Part shown: positions 13,701-25,800 of the stretch, piece after piece
Layout: every line of letters starts with the position of its first letter
Position numbering within the stretch: position 1 is the stretch's first letter
NCBI GenBank assembly: GCA_016806645.1
Contig: JACSYO010002073.1
Location: 483,501-547,500, forward strand
Origin: Ophiodon elongatus
Taxonomy: Eukaryota > Chordata > Actinopteri > Perciformes > Hexagrammidae
Direction of reading: 5' to 3'
Length of the DNA stretch: 64,000 nt
The notes under the pieces: model-generated
Seen by the model: the letters and a program-made list of their open reading frames with translations, nothing else
Database searches by the model: none
Told to the model about the DNA's origin: nothing
Made by a program: the position numbers and the translations under genes

Positions 13701-15016
13701 TGAAAGATGTGCTGGCACTTAATACAAGTCAACAGAAAGACTGGGTCTTCAGTACATACATATGCTTGTGAGGTGTGGGTATTCACGCCAAACAATATGA
13801 GCTTATTACATTTTAATGACACTATATCAATCTACCCACCAACAGGTTCCAGACCTAAAAAAAACTGTCAGTCTCTCTAGCTCTCTCTCTCTCTCTTCTG
13901 TATCGTGATGCTGAGCTGTAGAAACCAGGTGTGAGAGCCCACGGTTTAGCTCTCTGCTGTTTGTACACTGGCTCGGCAGTTAAATTTAGCTGTGGATAAA
14001 AAGGGAATTACTGTAGAAACTCTGGAGCTGGAGATGGCAGACGCAATATGACCAGCAAAACACGGAGGACTGTCGAATTGCACTCGCTTTAGTTTCCTTG
14101 GTAACCTGAGGGAAATTAGCAACAGTGAGTGCAGAATACTTCCGCGGCATAAATAGCATTGGCAAGGTCAGGAAAGCGACCTTTTAATTTTTATGAGCTA
14201 AATGTGCCTGTGATTCATCTGTTGAGTTATATTAGACAAATGAAGGGGTAGGGAGGAAAAAGAATACAAAGATGCGGCCTCAGCATTTTGGAGCAGTGAG
14301 ATCATCTGGCAGCCGAAGAGATGAACTCTAAGTGAACTTTTATTTGTTTCCATCTGTGGTGCTCAGGGCACAGAGCTGAGGTGTTTCTGCTCAGCACATG
14401 TCAATCAGACGCTGGAGTGTGCTTTTTAATTCCTGCTGTTTATGTATGTGGTATGCTCTCGTGGTCTGTTTACGCTAAAGACCCAGTCTTTCTTTTTTAT
14501 GTATTCAATGATACTCCACTAAAGCAGACCCTGCTTTATGGTCTATTTGACTCTAAATGGACCATAATTTACTAAATGAACATCATGCTGTATTGAAGAA
14601 GACTTGAAACTAGAGATTGAGACCATAAACTCATGTTTACAATGTTTACTGAGGGAATAAATCAAGAGTGAAGTAGAGTAATTTTCTCCAGACTTCTATA
14701 CAACCAGACTTCTTTTTACCTCCAGAGGAGGTAACCCCCTGCTGGCCATTATAGAGAATGCAAGTGTAAGGCCCTTCAGCATTGGCTTCACGTTTCCGAA
14801 CCAAAGGTTGCCGAATCACACCAACAGTTTTGTCAGTCCATTAGTTGAAAATAAAATTGATAAAAAATTATCAAGATATGATGATGTATGCTTTTGAGTT
14901 TGTTTTGGGGAAAGAAACACTTGCAAGCATGTTGTTTGTAAAAGGTGAACACAATGGTTAATTTTTTTTCTGTAGGGAGAGACGCTGAGTGTCAGCTGGT
15001 TCAATATTAAAGTGCG

Positions 15017-15019
<3 letters not shown>

Positions 15020-15086
<67 letters not shown>

Positions 15087-15100
15087 CGTGTGCGCGCGCG
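15020..15100. repeat. (TG)n microsatellite with TGCG/CG tail
   Basis: A long alternating TG array runs to about 15082 and grades into TGCG and CG steps, an alternating purine-pyrimidine tract with Z-DNA potential. Confidence 0.95.
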
Positions 15101-15592
15101 TATAGCAAAAGGATTTTTTGAAGGGTGACCTATCACTTTAAGAGTGTCAGAGCTTGTCGACGGGCTCCTCATCTTTTCTCTCTCTCACAACATCGTTCTT
15201 TTGCCATGCATGGCTTGTTGCCGAGGTAACCGGCCTGAGACTGGTTTAGCATTTCCAGCAGTGCCTGGTGAATCAACTCATGCTGACATGCAACTGACAA
15301 CAACAGGCTGCATGACTGGCTCAGGTATTTCCTCTCTCTCTCCCCCCCCCAAAAAAAATGTCAGCGGAGTCAACAACCACCTGGTGCTGTACTCTTCCAT
15401 CAGGACCGTATCAAAGACACCACCGCTTGATATTATGTTTGGCTGTTCGGCATGGTGACAAATAGAGCACAGTGAGCCGTGTGTGGCGATGCTGCTTTGG
15501 GTTGCAAAGTAGAAAAATCCAACCTGGTGATGGAAACCTCTTTGTGTGCCACATCTGTTTCCAGATGAGGAGTTATAGTTACTGTGTTTCTC

Positions 15593-15594
<2 letters not shown>

Positions 15595-15659
<65 letters not shown>
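15595..15659. repeat. (GT)n microsatellite
   Basis: Uninterrupted GT repeat of about 29 units ending in GCGCGC. Confidence 0.95.
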
Positions 15660-15879
15660 CATGTTTGTGTTTGCATGGATATTTCTGCATGCATGTGAGT
15701 CATATCACCCCACATGGCTGTCAAGCATGTCATTCTATTGTTTTTCATTCTCTAACGAGCAATCTTTTTTGCAGACAGCTGCCATTGACTATATTTAGAT
15801 GCACATGTTTCATACTCCGACAAGGAAAAGGATGCAATCAGCTTGTTTAAATGCACCGCAGTAGACTTTCCTGTGACTT

Positions 15880-15962
15880 GCTTCTTCTTCTTCTTCTTCT
15901 TCTTCTTCTTCTTCTTCTTCTTCTTCTTCTTCTTCTTCTTCTTCTTCTTCTTCTTCTTCTTT
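15880..15962. repeat. (CTT)n trinucleotide array
   Basis: About 27 near-perfect CTT units on the + strand, giving an 80-bp homopyrimidine/homopurine tract that could form triplex (H-DNA). The translated frame is a poly-Phe run and is not a protein. Confidence 0.95.
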
Positions 15963-16920
15963 TCTGATCGACCAGATCGTTATCGAGCTGCATCCCCACC
16001 GACTGAAAGCACATCAGTCAATCCCTCCCTGTCTGAATCTGCATTTCTATTGCTCCCCTGGTATTCTCACCATTTACAGGTAATCCGTCCGTCGGAAACT
16101 AACGCTTTTTTAAAAAACAAACAAACGGTTCCGTGGACAAGTCTGCTCCCAATGAAGGGACAGATTGGAATTACTCAGCCCTCCATTCATTATGCTTGTG
16201 ATGAAACACTTTGCATACTTGGGGATGCACTATTCATATTTACTGTAATCAAAGTGACATAAATCACAGTATTGTAAGTACCATGGTAACTCCAGGAGGA
16301 CTTTCCCCTCCACACATCATTGGAACGCATACAACCAGGGGCGACAGGGATAAAAAAGGTTCCATTTTTATTTGAATGAAATATTTACGGCCACCTTTCA
16401 ACATGGAATCATTCGCTTCCCTTCCTCTACGTGGACCTGATCAATATGCATTGTCACTCATTGTGCCCAGCTGGGGACTCACTCAGGCCTTCATGGTAGC
16501 AGGGCCGGGTATATGATGCAACATCTTGCAATAAACAATGTGCTGTAAGAGCATGTAACACAGCTCGGCCAGCGGCACAAGTGAAACCCGGGCCTAGTGG
16601 GAAACCAAACACGCACACACATGCGAAACCCAGATTTATAGAATAAAAAGGAGGGGATTTTTTATGTATTTTTTGTCCTTGATGCCCTTGCTCATTCCTC
16701 ACCTGGCTGTTTCCCGCCTGTCTGCTTTGTTGGACTTGATGGCGGGGCCCGAGGGGTCACCGTTATAAGATGACCTGCCTCATCGATCACCTGTCACAGG
16801 TATGGATTAGAGGAGAGATCAATGGGACAGCCTTCCAGTCTGAAGTGCAGCAAGGGGAAAGCATGCGGCTGCTTGATAATGGTCCGACCCCTGAGGTCCA
16901 GCGGCCTGTTTTGATCTCTA

Positions 16921-16935
16921 TGTGTGTGTGTGTGC

Positions 16936-16996
<61 letters not shown>
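16921..16996. repeat. (TG)n microsatellite
   Basis: A 76-bp TG array with one GCGTGCG interruption near 16935. Confidence 0.95.
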
Positions 16997-16998
<2 letters not shown>

Positions 16999-18239
16999 TA
17001 CTCCCTTCCTTCGCTGCCTCTTAAATCAGGGTATTATCAGTCACCAGGCCTCCTTAAAGCTCTGTTGTCCTTTCTCCCAACCTGTCTGAGCATCTGCCAC
17101 AGTTACCTGCTACACAGCACAAACCTGCTTTATTTATGTAACACTTCAGCAGATTTATAGACTCAAAGAATTGGTGGCTGCATTAACCTATTGAGAGGCT
17201 ACGGGCAAAGATTGGCTGTCAGGTTCCTACTGATCTCCCCACAATGTAAACTGTAAAAAATAATTAATGTAAAACAACTTCATTTTCTCAAATCCACGGA
17301 TAAAAGATATTCTGATGCTGCTGGAACACGACAAAATGCACACTTTCTCCACACAAATTAATTTACATTAATCAATTAACTCGTATTAATCAATTTGATT
17401 GAAAGTACGAATAAACGTGCATATTATTTGAGGCCTACAGGTGTGCAGCCAATGATATGCACACTGGTGTTGCATTCAGGAGCATTGTTATGCACAGAAA
17501 AAGTAGTAGTACGTTAGACGTCGAGTTTCACTTCTCCAACGAAAGACTTGCCCATCTGTCTACAGCACGTGGTGCTGAAAGAACAGCTCCCAAAGCTCCA
17601 CACAGAGGATGTGGCGCAATTCAAAAGCAAAGCAGTAATACGGAAACTATTTTGAATTATAATAAAGTTTTTTTTAATATTATTTCTATTTATTTTATTT
17701 GTCAGTTTCTGATGTGAGGCAATTCAGAAAAAACGTACGATATTGTGCATTAGATTAATATCGGCCATTTCTTTACATTTTAAGATATTGGTATGACAGT
17801 GTCCAGAGTGAACACAGATATGCAAAACAAATTAACCAAAAATATGCAAGAGTTTGACATAAAATTATGATTGAAAAATGTCGCCGCCTTATGGTGCTGC
17901 CAATGCACTAAACTCAGACATGAATCCGTATGTCGGAGGAGAGTCAGTGTCCCATGGGCTGATTTCTCAGTCAAAGGGCTTTTCCATTCCAGTAAATATA
18001 CAGATCCAGATTATCAGATCATCGTTTTTGCTGTAAAAGCCTGAAAAATTTAAAGAAAAAACATAAATCAAGGCTCTGGAGAGTGTTGACACACAAATCG
18101 AACTGCAGGAACCTGCACAAGGCAGGGCTAAAGTTGTACGGGAAACAGCCCATTGGTCAATTTGTTGCATGAATACAGTAGCCCATAATTGCTAATGTTA
18201 GACCAAATAAAATCTCCATGTTGTCTAAACTTTTTTGGA

Positions 18240-18253
18240 GGGGGGGGGGGGGG
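18240..18253. repeat. G homopolymer
   Basis: Fourteen consecutive G, directly after a T/G-rich stretch. Confidence 0.9.
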
Positions 18254-18492
18254 CTTTTTGGCAGGTTGGAGCAGCTGCACCTCAAAGCGGCTGTGCTCGG
18301 CCCTGTTACAACACACCTGTTTCCCCCAAAATGGTTGAACCCACGAACTCCATTTCCAAACAAGCCGTTTCCATCACAGCTATATGCGACGAAGTCGGAC
18401 TGTGTTGCATAATCGATATGGCCCCTGTGTATATTGCCAGTGAGTGGAAACAACATTAATTTACACCCTCACACACCAAGGAGAGGGGAGGA

Positions 18493-18533
18493 CGGAAGGA
18501 AGAAAGGAAGGAAGGAAGGAAGGAAGGAAGGAG
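18493..18533. repeat. (GGAA)n tetranucleotide repeat
   Basis: About ten slightly imperfect GGAA/GAAG units forming a homopurine tract. GGAA arrays contain ETS-type core motifs, but no function can be inferred here. Confidence 0.9.
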
Positions 18534-18587
18534 GCTCAGCACATAGAAACTGTCTCTAGGACCCAGTGTTCCTCCTCCTCAGCCTTT

Positions 18588-18594
<7 letters not shown>

Positions 18595-18664
<70 letters not shown>
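18595..18664. repeat. (GT)n microsatellite
   Basis: Uninterrupted GT repeat of 35 units, about 450 bp upstream of the probable first exon of gabra2. Confidence 0.95.
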
Positions 18665-18666
<2 letters not shown>

Positions 18667-18795
18667 AGATGAGGGAGACTGAGATGTGCTTCTTGCTTAT
18701 CACGAATCACATCGAGCTTTTCACCAGCTGAGGGGGAATGCTGAACAGGGCAATTTGACGCCGGACAACTGCTGCTTTTTCATAAAAAAAAAGAA

Positions 18796-18800
<5 letters not shown>

Positions 18801-18842
<42 letters not shown>
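18801..18842. repeat. (GA)n microsatellite
   Basis: About 21 uninterrupted GA units flanked by A-rich sequence. It lies close upstream of the probable gabra2 5' UTR exon. Confidence 0.95.
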
Positions 18843-18846
<4 letters not shown>

Positions 18847-18849
18847 AAG

Positions 18850-19613
18850 AAGCTTTTATTTCATTTTTGTCCATCTCATTGATATCATATTTTATTTATT
18901 TTTTGGTTCATTTTTGGGACACCATGAGAGTCAGTGCATCTCGGCTGCATTCCTGCTGCTGGCCGGGACTATGATTTATCAGTGCTCGCAGCTTTGTTCT
19001 CATGACACACTTGCACTCATTCAGTCTCATCCAAACAGCAGAGAGCGGTGATTTGTCTTTAACTTTCTTGCATCTTCGACGATTCCGGCTGCAGCAGGTA
19101 CTTTCTGCACTTGAGGTGAGTCTGTTTTTTTTTTATTTTATTGTTTTTTTTAATATATATAAATCCCCCCCACGCCCCCAGACACAAAGGAAAACGATTA
19201 TTGTGTTATTATTTATCACGCGGGGAGATGCTAGAAATTGTGGGAACGGAGCTTGATCCCACATTTTTATTATTGTCAATTTTCTGCATTTCATTTTTTT
19301 TTTTTGTATAGTCTAAATTGGTGTACGGACTTGATCCAGTATTTTTGGAAACAGTAATGTTCAGTGAGTGGAGGCGTGGGACGTGAATACTAATTGCTGC
19401 CAGTTGCTGTCTCTGCTGCTGCTGCTTCTTCTTCGTCTATTTTATTTATTTATTATTTTTGCTCGCGTGTTGAAGGGAATCCCCAGAAACAAGTGATGGA
19501 TGTCATGACTGCCCGGGTCACATATGCATTCCGCTGGCGGTGTCACGCCGGTCTAAATTAAGCCTTCATTCATTGCAGCGGCTGTCCTGCTGCGTGTCGG
19601 CGTCGAAGCAGCC
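18850..19613 (+). promoter_or_regulatory. gabra2: probable gabra2 promoter, 5' UTR exon and 5' UTR intron
   Basis: A consensus donor (TTGAG followed by GTGAGTCTG, exon end 19115) and an acceptor (TTCATTCATTGCAG ending 19578) bracket a possible 463-bp intron within the 5' UTR. The exon holding the start codon would then begin at 19579. Mammalian GABRA2 also has non-coding 5' exons, which supports the model. No clear TATA box was found. The region from about 19560 to 19780 is CpG-richer than its surroundings. The transcription start cannot be placed from sequence. Confidence 0.5.
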
Positions 19614-19684
19614 ATGTGGAGCAGAGAGAGCGCTCCTCCGCTTCTCGTCTGCCTGCTGGCGCTCACAGCTCTCTGGAAAACCAG
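19614..19684 (+). CDS. gabra2: gabra2 coding exon 1: signal peptide
   Basis: The frame starts with MWSRES and a hydrophobic core PPLLVCLLALTALW, typical of a cleavable signal peptide. It ends at the donor CCAG|GTGAGT in phase 2. This ATG is the only one that joins in frame to the next exon. Confidence 0.85.
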
Positions 19685-22600
19685 GTGAGTGCTCCTGAAC
19701 GGGAGACGCCTCGAGGCGGCCGCACGGTGCACGAGCTGCACGCCGCGGATCACTCCGAGGGGGTGGTCTAACTGGAGGTGTCCATTTGTCAAGTTTTTTT
19801 TTTTTTTTTATCACACCGGACTCATTATCAATGCGCAGGAGGAGAGGCAGTTAGCCTGTCCTCTGTGTGAGCATAAAAATAACCCGCAGGGGCATGTAGG
19901 GGAATTATCCAACCTATTGCAGGTGGAGGAGCATGTCTAATATAGGCCTGAGCAGTCCATACTGGGTTAAGGGTATTTGATGTGACACATTCCATAGATC
20001 AGTGTGAGTTTTATTATCTGTAACAGGTATTAATCTCGTTTTAATAGCCTATTCTAATTAAGGGTAATAGCTACAGCCAATATATCAACCTTGAAGATTG
20101 ACCTGTTTCAAGGAGAATGCATCTATCAATACATGGTATTGACGAAAATATATATATGGGAGGCCTAATTATTTTTAATTGATATATCTAAAACCAAATA
20201 TATGTGTCAAAGCTGCTTTGCACCTTCCTTTTTGCTTCACCCACTGTTTTATCAGAGGCCATCTCACACTATCACATGAGGTGTAACGGTGTCTTTGAGA
20301 GACAATTGGGAGTGACAGTTTAGGTCACTCCAGAGCTCACACTAGATGACAGTTGACAAAAGGAAGGAACAGCTGATGTCAGAGGCATGAGAGGCATGAG
20401 AGGCAATAGAAAATAAATAAATAATAAAATAAAAAAAGGCCCACTGAATCCATAAAGCTATCAATCGTACAATGTCCCTATTGTTCTAAAAGCCTGTCCA
20501 TCATGAAGTGCTTGGCTGTAGAGGCCCTTTTTCTTCCCGGAATACATTTTGACACGTCACAGTAGTAAAAGCGCAGCTGTAAACAACACAAGTAATTACG
20601 TTGGGATTCTGCCTGGCTGCTCCTACTTTACAGTATTATAGGCCCACATGGAGGTGTGTGTGTGTGCGTGTGTGTGCGTGTGTGTGTGTGTGTGTGTGTG
20701 GGGTGGTTGGGGGGGGGGGGGGGGTTGGGCGGGGTTCGCTCACTTTGCAGCCATTTTGCCACTGGGTTATTGAAACTTCTGTAGTTCTTGTGTGTGAGAT
20801 AGCTTTCAGGAATTCCTGACATTTCCAGCTTCACAACCAGGAGGCTGGATTCTCTGTGCAACATGACATTAATACACAGCACAATTAATTTTCATAAAAA
20901 AAGCCTTTAAGTATTGTATGAGCTGATACAGTTATGAAAATGTCTCCTACAGGATATCAACGTATAACAATGCCACTCGCTTTTATTTTGTTTGTTTTTT
21001 ATCTAACGCTGCTAACTTAACGTTAGCTGGCTAACTTCCAAGCGAGCCTCGGAAGCTAGTTAGCTAGTTAGACAGCTAACGTTAGCCTGCTAATATTAAC
21101 TCAGACCAATGACTATTAGCTGAATAGGTGGGTGAACCGATCATTAGGGATAAAGGTGAGGGTTTAAATTAGAATTTTGGTCACACGGGCTAATGCAGAT
21201 TTGATGCTAACAGCGCTGCAAAAAAACTGCTGGCTGTGCCGCTATAAGTTAGGTGTGATTTACACTGTGGCAAAGCTGTTGCTAAATAAGAGAACATACT
21301 GTACTACAAAATATGTATTAAATATTCCTCTTCTATTAAATTATAACCAAAGACTGTACATAAGAATGTTAGAACATTGTAAGTAGGCTACATTAATTTA
21401 GCACTTTCTCTGACGTTAATGAGACGAATGTGGTCCAAACAGAAAATACCCAGATGTGTGAAATGATTAATATTGTATGGACCTTCCCTGCTTCAATTGA
21501 AATATGCCTATAACCTGTGGCTTTTACGCTAGAGCTTTCAACAGCAGCGAATATGTCAAGCCTTAATGTGGGATCTGATCTGAACGTAGTTACCGTGAAT
21601 CTCTAGCTCTGATTACATTTGCATATTCAGTTGTGTTTTGGCTCCAAGATCAGATGGCTCACAAACGCTCTGCCTTGAACTGGGTCATCCATGTGGATGA
21701 GGAGCACTGTGCGTGTGCGTGTGTGTCTGTGTGGGCATGTATGAAGTCCCTGCCAGATAATGACGACCCCCTTTTTTGCCCATAAATCAGGCCTCTGTGG
21801 AGAACACAGTCATGAGTCTAAATACATTTTTATAATTGAATCAAACAAGTTCCTGTGTAAGTGTCCCTTTGGTGGTCACGTTGTTATTGTGTGTCCGTCG
21901 ACCAGGTCAGTGAACGCCGATGCCACATCTGATGCCTTTAAAACCAACATCACCCTGTTCACACGTATCCTGGACAGCCTGCTGGATGGATACGATAACC
22001 GTCTGCGGCCAGGCCTTGGTGGTAAGGAAATGATCTTCTATCCATGGACGTACAGAACTTTATCATTTAATATCTGTACTTTTTACATGACGCTGTCTTA
22101 CTTTTGCGCTCCCATTTTCTTATGAAACAGCATGTGTGTCTTTTCTTTTTTTGTTTTTAAATGGTTGATTGCTCATGTGGAGTGAGAACACTTCATTTAA
22201 CATCAGATTTGTAGTACTGATTACCTTTGGCAACAATCCCCTCAAGAACAAACTGACAAACACACTGTGCACAAAACATTCAGGTTATATAACACTCATT
22301 CCACTTCCTGGAAAGTCGCAGCCGCCAAACTGGCCGCGTTTAACCCCGCAAAAGGGATACATTCTCGCTGGAATTTTTCCAGTAAGATGTCCGCTGAATC
22401 TGTTAGATATCGGAGGAAATAAAGTGTGGGTGTGGCGTCAGTTTGGTTTGGTTGAGCTGCACGGTTGTAATGCTGGTTTGGCTGCGGGGACATGGTTGAA
22501 GTCAAAGTGAAAAATGTTGGAACTTTGGACCGTGCGGATCCTTCTTACGTTTGTAATATTGAAATTGTAATATTTGGAGTTGGTTCCCGATGTGTTGGCA

Positions 22601-22777
22601 CTTTCTTGTGTACAGCCTGAAAGCCTTCGCTTGTCTGTCATTATTGACACAACGGTTTGTGTTAATTCAATGGAAGTCTGCTTCACTCCAAATAGTATTT
22701 GTCAGCTTTGAGTGTGTTCATAAAGGCTATATACACTATATATATATCTATATCTATATATAGATATAGATATAGAT

Positions 22778-22808
<31 letters not shown>

Positions 22809-25800
22809 AAGTGAAAAATGGAACCATATGGTGTATAATACACAATAATGGTTTTCCTGAGCTTCTGTGAAGTTTGATACATTTCAAGCTGCATAAACAT
22901 GGCAGGCTTCGAAACTCTTCACTCTCTGCAGACGGGGCCTTTTGTGTGCTGATGAGAATCATGTCTTCTCTCGTGGTCCTCAGTGGGCCTCTCCATCCTC
23001 ACCTCTCCCGTCCTCCTCCATGTTTGGCATCTCATTTCCAGCTTGGCCCCCTCATCCCAAAGCTGAGCTCCTCCCTCAGGATTTGGTGCCATTTGAAATT
23101 CAAATTCCTGGGGCCATCAGCCCAGTCCAGGAGCTGCCATATGGGGAGCAGACCTCCTTTGGCTTGGCAGTGCTCAGCCTGTACAGCTGGACCTACAGTA
23201 ATGGTGCTGCTAGCTTATTCACTGTGGAGGAGAAGCAGACATGTTTGGCCTATTGCAACACTGTGGCTCACTATCTTACTTTAAGACCTTTAATGATCGC
23301 ATTTCATGGGATTTTCCATCAAATTGGGTTATTGCACCAAGATATATACTCGAAGCTTCCCTAGAAAATTTGAACAAGGGTATGTTTCTTTACATCTACA
23401 ATTCGGGCCCCGGCACTTTTCATAATAATTGTGGTCGATTGTAGATTCATTCAATCAATACAACTACGTTGACTTACACATTATCTAATGATTGTCCTAC
23501 AACAGGCTGCTCTGGAGAAGTGGCCGTGTTAAAGGCAGACCCAGGGGACATCTGAAATAAAACATGTACATAAAACATTAAATGGAACGCTTTCCTATCA
23601 AGTATCTTACTGTACCACGAATCCATCCATTTTTACCAGCTTTGGCCCCAGCGGGAGCAAACCTCCCAACACTCAAGCTGTAGTAGCACGCTGTAAACCC
23701 ATTAATGTACACGGGTGCTACATCGAGGAGCAGAATCCCGTCCAAGAACAGGGAAGTGACATCAGATGGAGCTTTACACATTGTAGACACATTAGATCTT
23801 TATGTCTCATCTGTGGGGGGAAAAAACACGTTAACGCTCCGCTGAGCCTTAGTTTATAACACGTTCATCACAGCTGCATGAGTGTGTTCACTCAGACACA
23901 CAGTATATTCTGAGACACAGAGTCAGTCACTACTCATGGTTCAAGTAGTGTGCCTCTCAAAAAAAAAAATCAACATAGCTAATATATATATATACTGTAT
24001 GTAATCTCTCTGTATGAATATTAAAATATTCCTTCATACATAGTATTATGAAATGTATTTTGCCCCACAGTCATTTGACTTCATGCCTCTCTTGTCCCAT
24101 GTCTCTGGACAGAAACACAGGAACACCTGTGTAATGTGATGCAGTGAATCCTCGATAACAAACTGCTCCATAAAAATAACCCTTACACTTCTCAGACAGC
24201 GTTTCAGGCCAAATGAAATCAGTTGCAGGGCTGTTACCATAGATTGCATTAGGTGGTTCACAGAAGGAGGAGTTAGCGTTAGATGTTTTGTTTAAGACGT
24301 GCGACATTTAAACCTATCCCGGTGAGCCCTCTGCCGTGTATTACTGCAGCGAGCTGCAGAGCTGCGAGTGGAAAACATTTTTCAGCTCACACTGATAATC
24401 AAATGATGATGAAGATGGAGAAGATGAATCTAGGGCAGAGGTTTTCAAGATGAACTCACGTGTCCCCCCGGGGCTCCTAGAAGGTTTCAGGGGAGAGAGA
24501 GAGAGAGAGAGAGAGAACACAACAACTGTAATCGTTTCAACAATGAGGGAATTTCTTTGTGGGTTTAGGCTGCACGTTTCTCTTGAATTTATTTATAGAA
24601 AATAGAATATACTCACAGCCAGTTGAGGGCTAACCAGGTCTATTGCCTCCGGAAACAAAACCTGCTACCCCCCACCCCCCCCCCCCAAAATAGAGCCCAT
24701 AATGTAACTACTGTGGACCACATTTTGTCCGTAACTGGTTTAATCCAGCGTTTATTTTTCATACTTGTCATCTGTTTCACGTGGTGAGGCAATACCAAGC
24801 TCTTTTAAAATGCAGCAATTGGTTTCTGTCACTTTCACTGAAATCAAGCCAGGCTGCAGAGAGTGAATGCAGAAAGCACAGTTGCTCCCACATCATCATT
24901 AGTGTGACTGCAAGGCCGCTCACTTCTGTTCACATTCACACTTCTGCTACTAATTTGTTTTCCACCCCAAAAAAAATGTGTCATCTAACTATGACTTCAT
25001 GCTCAGAGCTATACATTATGTCTTAGCCTTAAAGCTAAGACATAATGTTGTAAGCACACAAAAAAGAAATGTTGTTGGATGTTGAAGGGTTACTTCTCCA
25101 ACAGTAGGTGGCAAATAGAAAGTCAGGAGGAAAATACAAACTCTGAAGCGTGGAAAGTTTTTCCCATGTCTGTCGTGTAAAGCCTCCCAGACTATCTCAG
25201 TCCTCTGTTTAACAGTTGAATTCAACCCTTAAAAGGAACATTTAAAGCTGCACTAATCGATGTTTTTATATAAACATTGGGTCGAATATGACCATGTCTA
25301 TCTATGCGTAACGGGAACGGTGTGCCTTGACAAGGCCACAGATAATTATCACGCATCTCTGCAGTTCCACGGGGGGATTTTAGTATCTTTCAGGTCAATG
25401 ATTTGATTCAAAGGGCCGGAAACTTTGCGTTTTTGGCTCGATCTCACAGCTCTCGTCGACCCTTTTGTACTGCAAAGAGCGGAAGGGACAGGGAATATTG
25501 GACTAAAATTCATCAAACTGCCAGAAACACAAGTCCAAATGAACGCTAATGTTGCTTTGTGTTGACAAACAGGCAATAGTTTGCAAACACCCTTGTATAA
25601 AGTTTGATATAATTAACTAATCCTCCCTTTGGTGCTCTGATTTGGTTTTCTGAGTTCTAACTTGCCTTGTTCAGTTGGGTTTGGTGGAACAACTATGTTG
25701 TGATATTGTGATGCTTTTTGGTGGGATTGGCTGAGTCTTTAATCTATAATCTTGGTGTCAAGGTGACTATCGCTGCTCATGCGACTAGTAGAACCACAAA

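Larger units (their letters stand above)
3601..15000. other. intergenic region gabra4-gabra2, distal part
   Basis: No gene was recognised. The stretch is AT-rich with a short TTA array (3848-3875), fragments of dispersed repeats (see 4212-4714), and many short open frames on both strands that lack family motifs, splice context or codon consistency. The block 12860-13260 is less AT-rich than its surroundings and could be a conserved non-coding element, but nothing in the sequence proves that. Confidence 0.6.

Noticed and set aside
14816..15748. Several open frames encoding His-Thr or Cys-Val repeats
   Set aside because: They are translations of TG/CA microsatellites on either strand.
15843..16262. 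139-codon open frame with a long poly-Phe run
   Set aside because: It is generated by the (CTT)n array; the flanks have no protein-like features.
25013..25048. Interpretation of the hairpin as a microRNA precursor
   Set aside because: The stem is only 15 bp with a 6-nt loop and no extended pairing, too short for a typical pre-miRNA; kept only as an unexplained structure.
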